Source of the DNA: Helicobacter cetorum
GTDB taxonomy: Bacteria > Campylobacterota > Campylobacteria > Campylobacterales > BB28
Reading direction: 5' to 3'
Length of the DNA: 36,491 bases
Assembly: GCA_022729755.1 (NCBI GenBank)
Contig: DZAZ01000011.1
Span: 1-36,491 of the forward strand
Under the pieces are notes generated by a model. That model worked only from the letters and a program-made list of their open reading frames with translations, was not told where the DNA came from and searched no databases. Below are positions 36,308 to 36,491 of this stretch, piece after piece (within the stretch, counting starts at the first letter, position 1; each line of letters begins with the position of its first letter). Position numbers and translations under genes: made by a program.

Positions 36308-36491
36308 TGGCTTTTAATTATGATGAATACTTAAGAACAGACAAAATGCCAACACTTTGGTGTTGGGGATGTGGTGATGGAGTTATCTTAAAGTCGGTAG
36401 TTAGAGCAATTGAAAAAATGGGTTGGAATATGGATGATGTGTGTGTTGTTTCAGGTATTGGATGTTCAGGAAGATTTTCCTCTTATGTGGA
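36307..36491 (+). CDS. oorB: 2-oxoglutarate:acceptor oxidoreductase beta subunit, N-terminal part (truncated by window)
   Basis: Sixty-one codons are visible. The opening PTLWCWGCGDGVIL and then SGIGCSGR are the conserved cysteine-containing start of the thiamine-diphosphate-binding beta subunits of this enzyme family. The start overlaps the oorA stop (TAATG). The rest, and an expected oorC, lie beyond the window. Confidence 0.93.
   Translation, partial: MAFNYDEYLRTDKMPTLWCWGCGDGVILKSVVRAIEKMGWNMDDVCVVSGIGCSGRFSSYV

Overview
The window is about 30% G+C by eye and densely coded. It has the gene content of a Campylobacterota (former Epsilonproteobacteria) chromosome of the Arcobacter/Sulfurimonas type. 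The support is a monomeric NADP-isocitrate dehydrogenase followed by mdh-fumC-sucCD and an oorD-oorA-oorB 2-oxoglutarate:ferredoxin oxidoreductase, an Rrf2 regulator joined to flhA, an ArsS-like kinase, cache-domain chemoreceptors and several c-type cytochromes. I cannot fix the genus from the sequence alone.

Layout. (1) 1-8625, + strand: the 3' end of a repetitive multihaem cytochrome c gene, then an OmpR-type regulator, a minimal membrane histidine kinase, a second response regulator, a membrane adenylate cyclase, a KAP-type P-loop ATPase and a NACHT (STAND) ATPase. Junctions are tight or overlapping almost throughout. The last two resemble accessory or defence genes. The NACHT protein carries an in-frame 12-nt then 6-nt tandem repeat and uses isoleucine codons unlike the core genes. 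(2) 8659-12306, - strand: an ArsS-like sensor kinase, then the SHP / diheme cytochrome c / cytochrome b561-diheme cytochrome fusion / Spy-like periplasmic protein operon. A near-consensus promoter and a perfect 11-bp tandem repeat lie at the kinase-SHP junction. (3) 12307-12778: a non-coding scar with a probable 115-bp miniature inverted-repeat element and a decayed small reading frame. (4) 12779-18086, - strand: siaC-siaB, bamA and a chemoreceptor. (5) 18201-23189, + strand: tyrA, a chemoreceptor, a DHH phosphoesterase, ccdA and a thioredoxin-like protein. (6) 23210-24989, - strand: galU and a second thioredoxin-like protein, tRNA-Ser(GCU) and rpsO. (7) 25107-36491, + strand: Rrf2 regulator and flhA, then icd, then mdh-fumC-sucC-sucD-HMA protein-oorD-oorA-oorB, which runs off the end.

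How the parts fit. The 3' block supplies isocitrate dehydrogenase, malate dehydrogenase, fumarase, succinyl-CoA synthetase and the ferredoxin-linked 2-oxoglutarate enzyme, so it serves a TCA cycle that could run either way; the window does not settle the direction. The cytochrome operon looks like a periplasmic electron-transfer module controlled by a two-component system. The most unusual block is 517-8625. Phosphorelay proteins and an adenylate cyclase lead, with a 2-bp gap, into a KAP ATPase and then a NACHT ATPase with a simple-repeat segment in its C-terminal half. No functional link among these is proven by the sequence.
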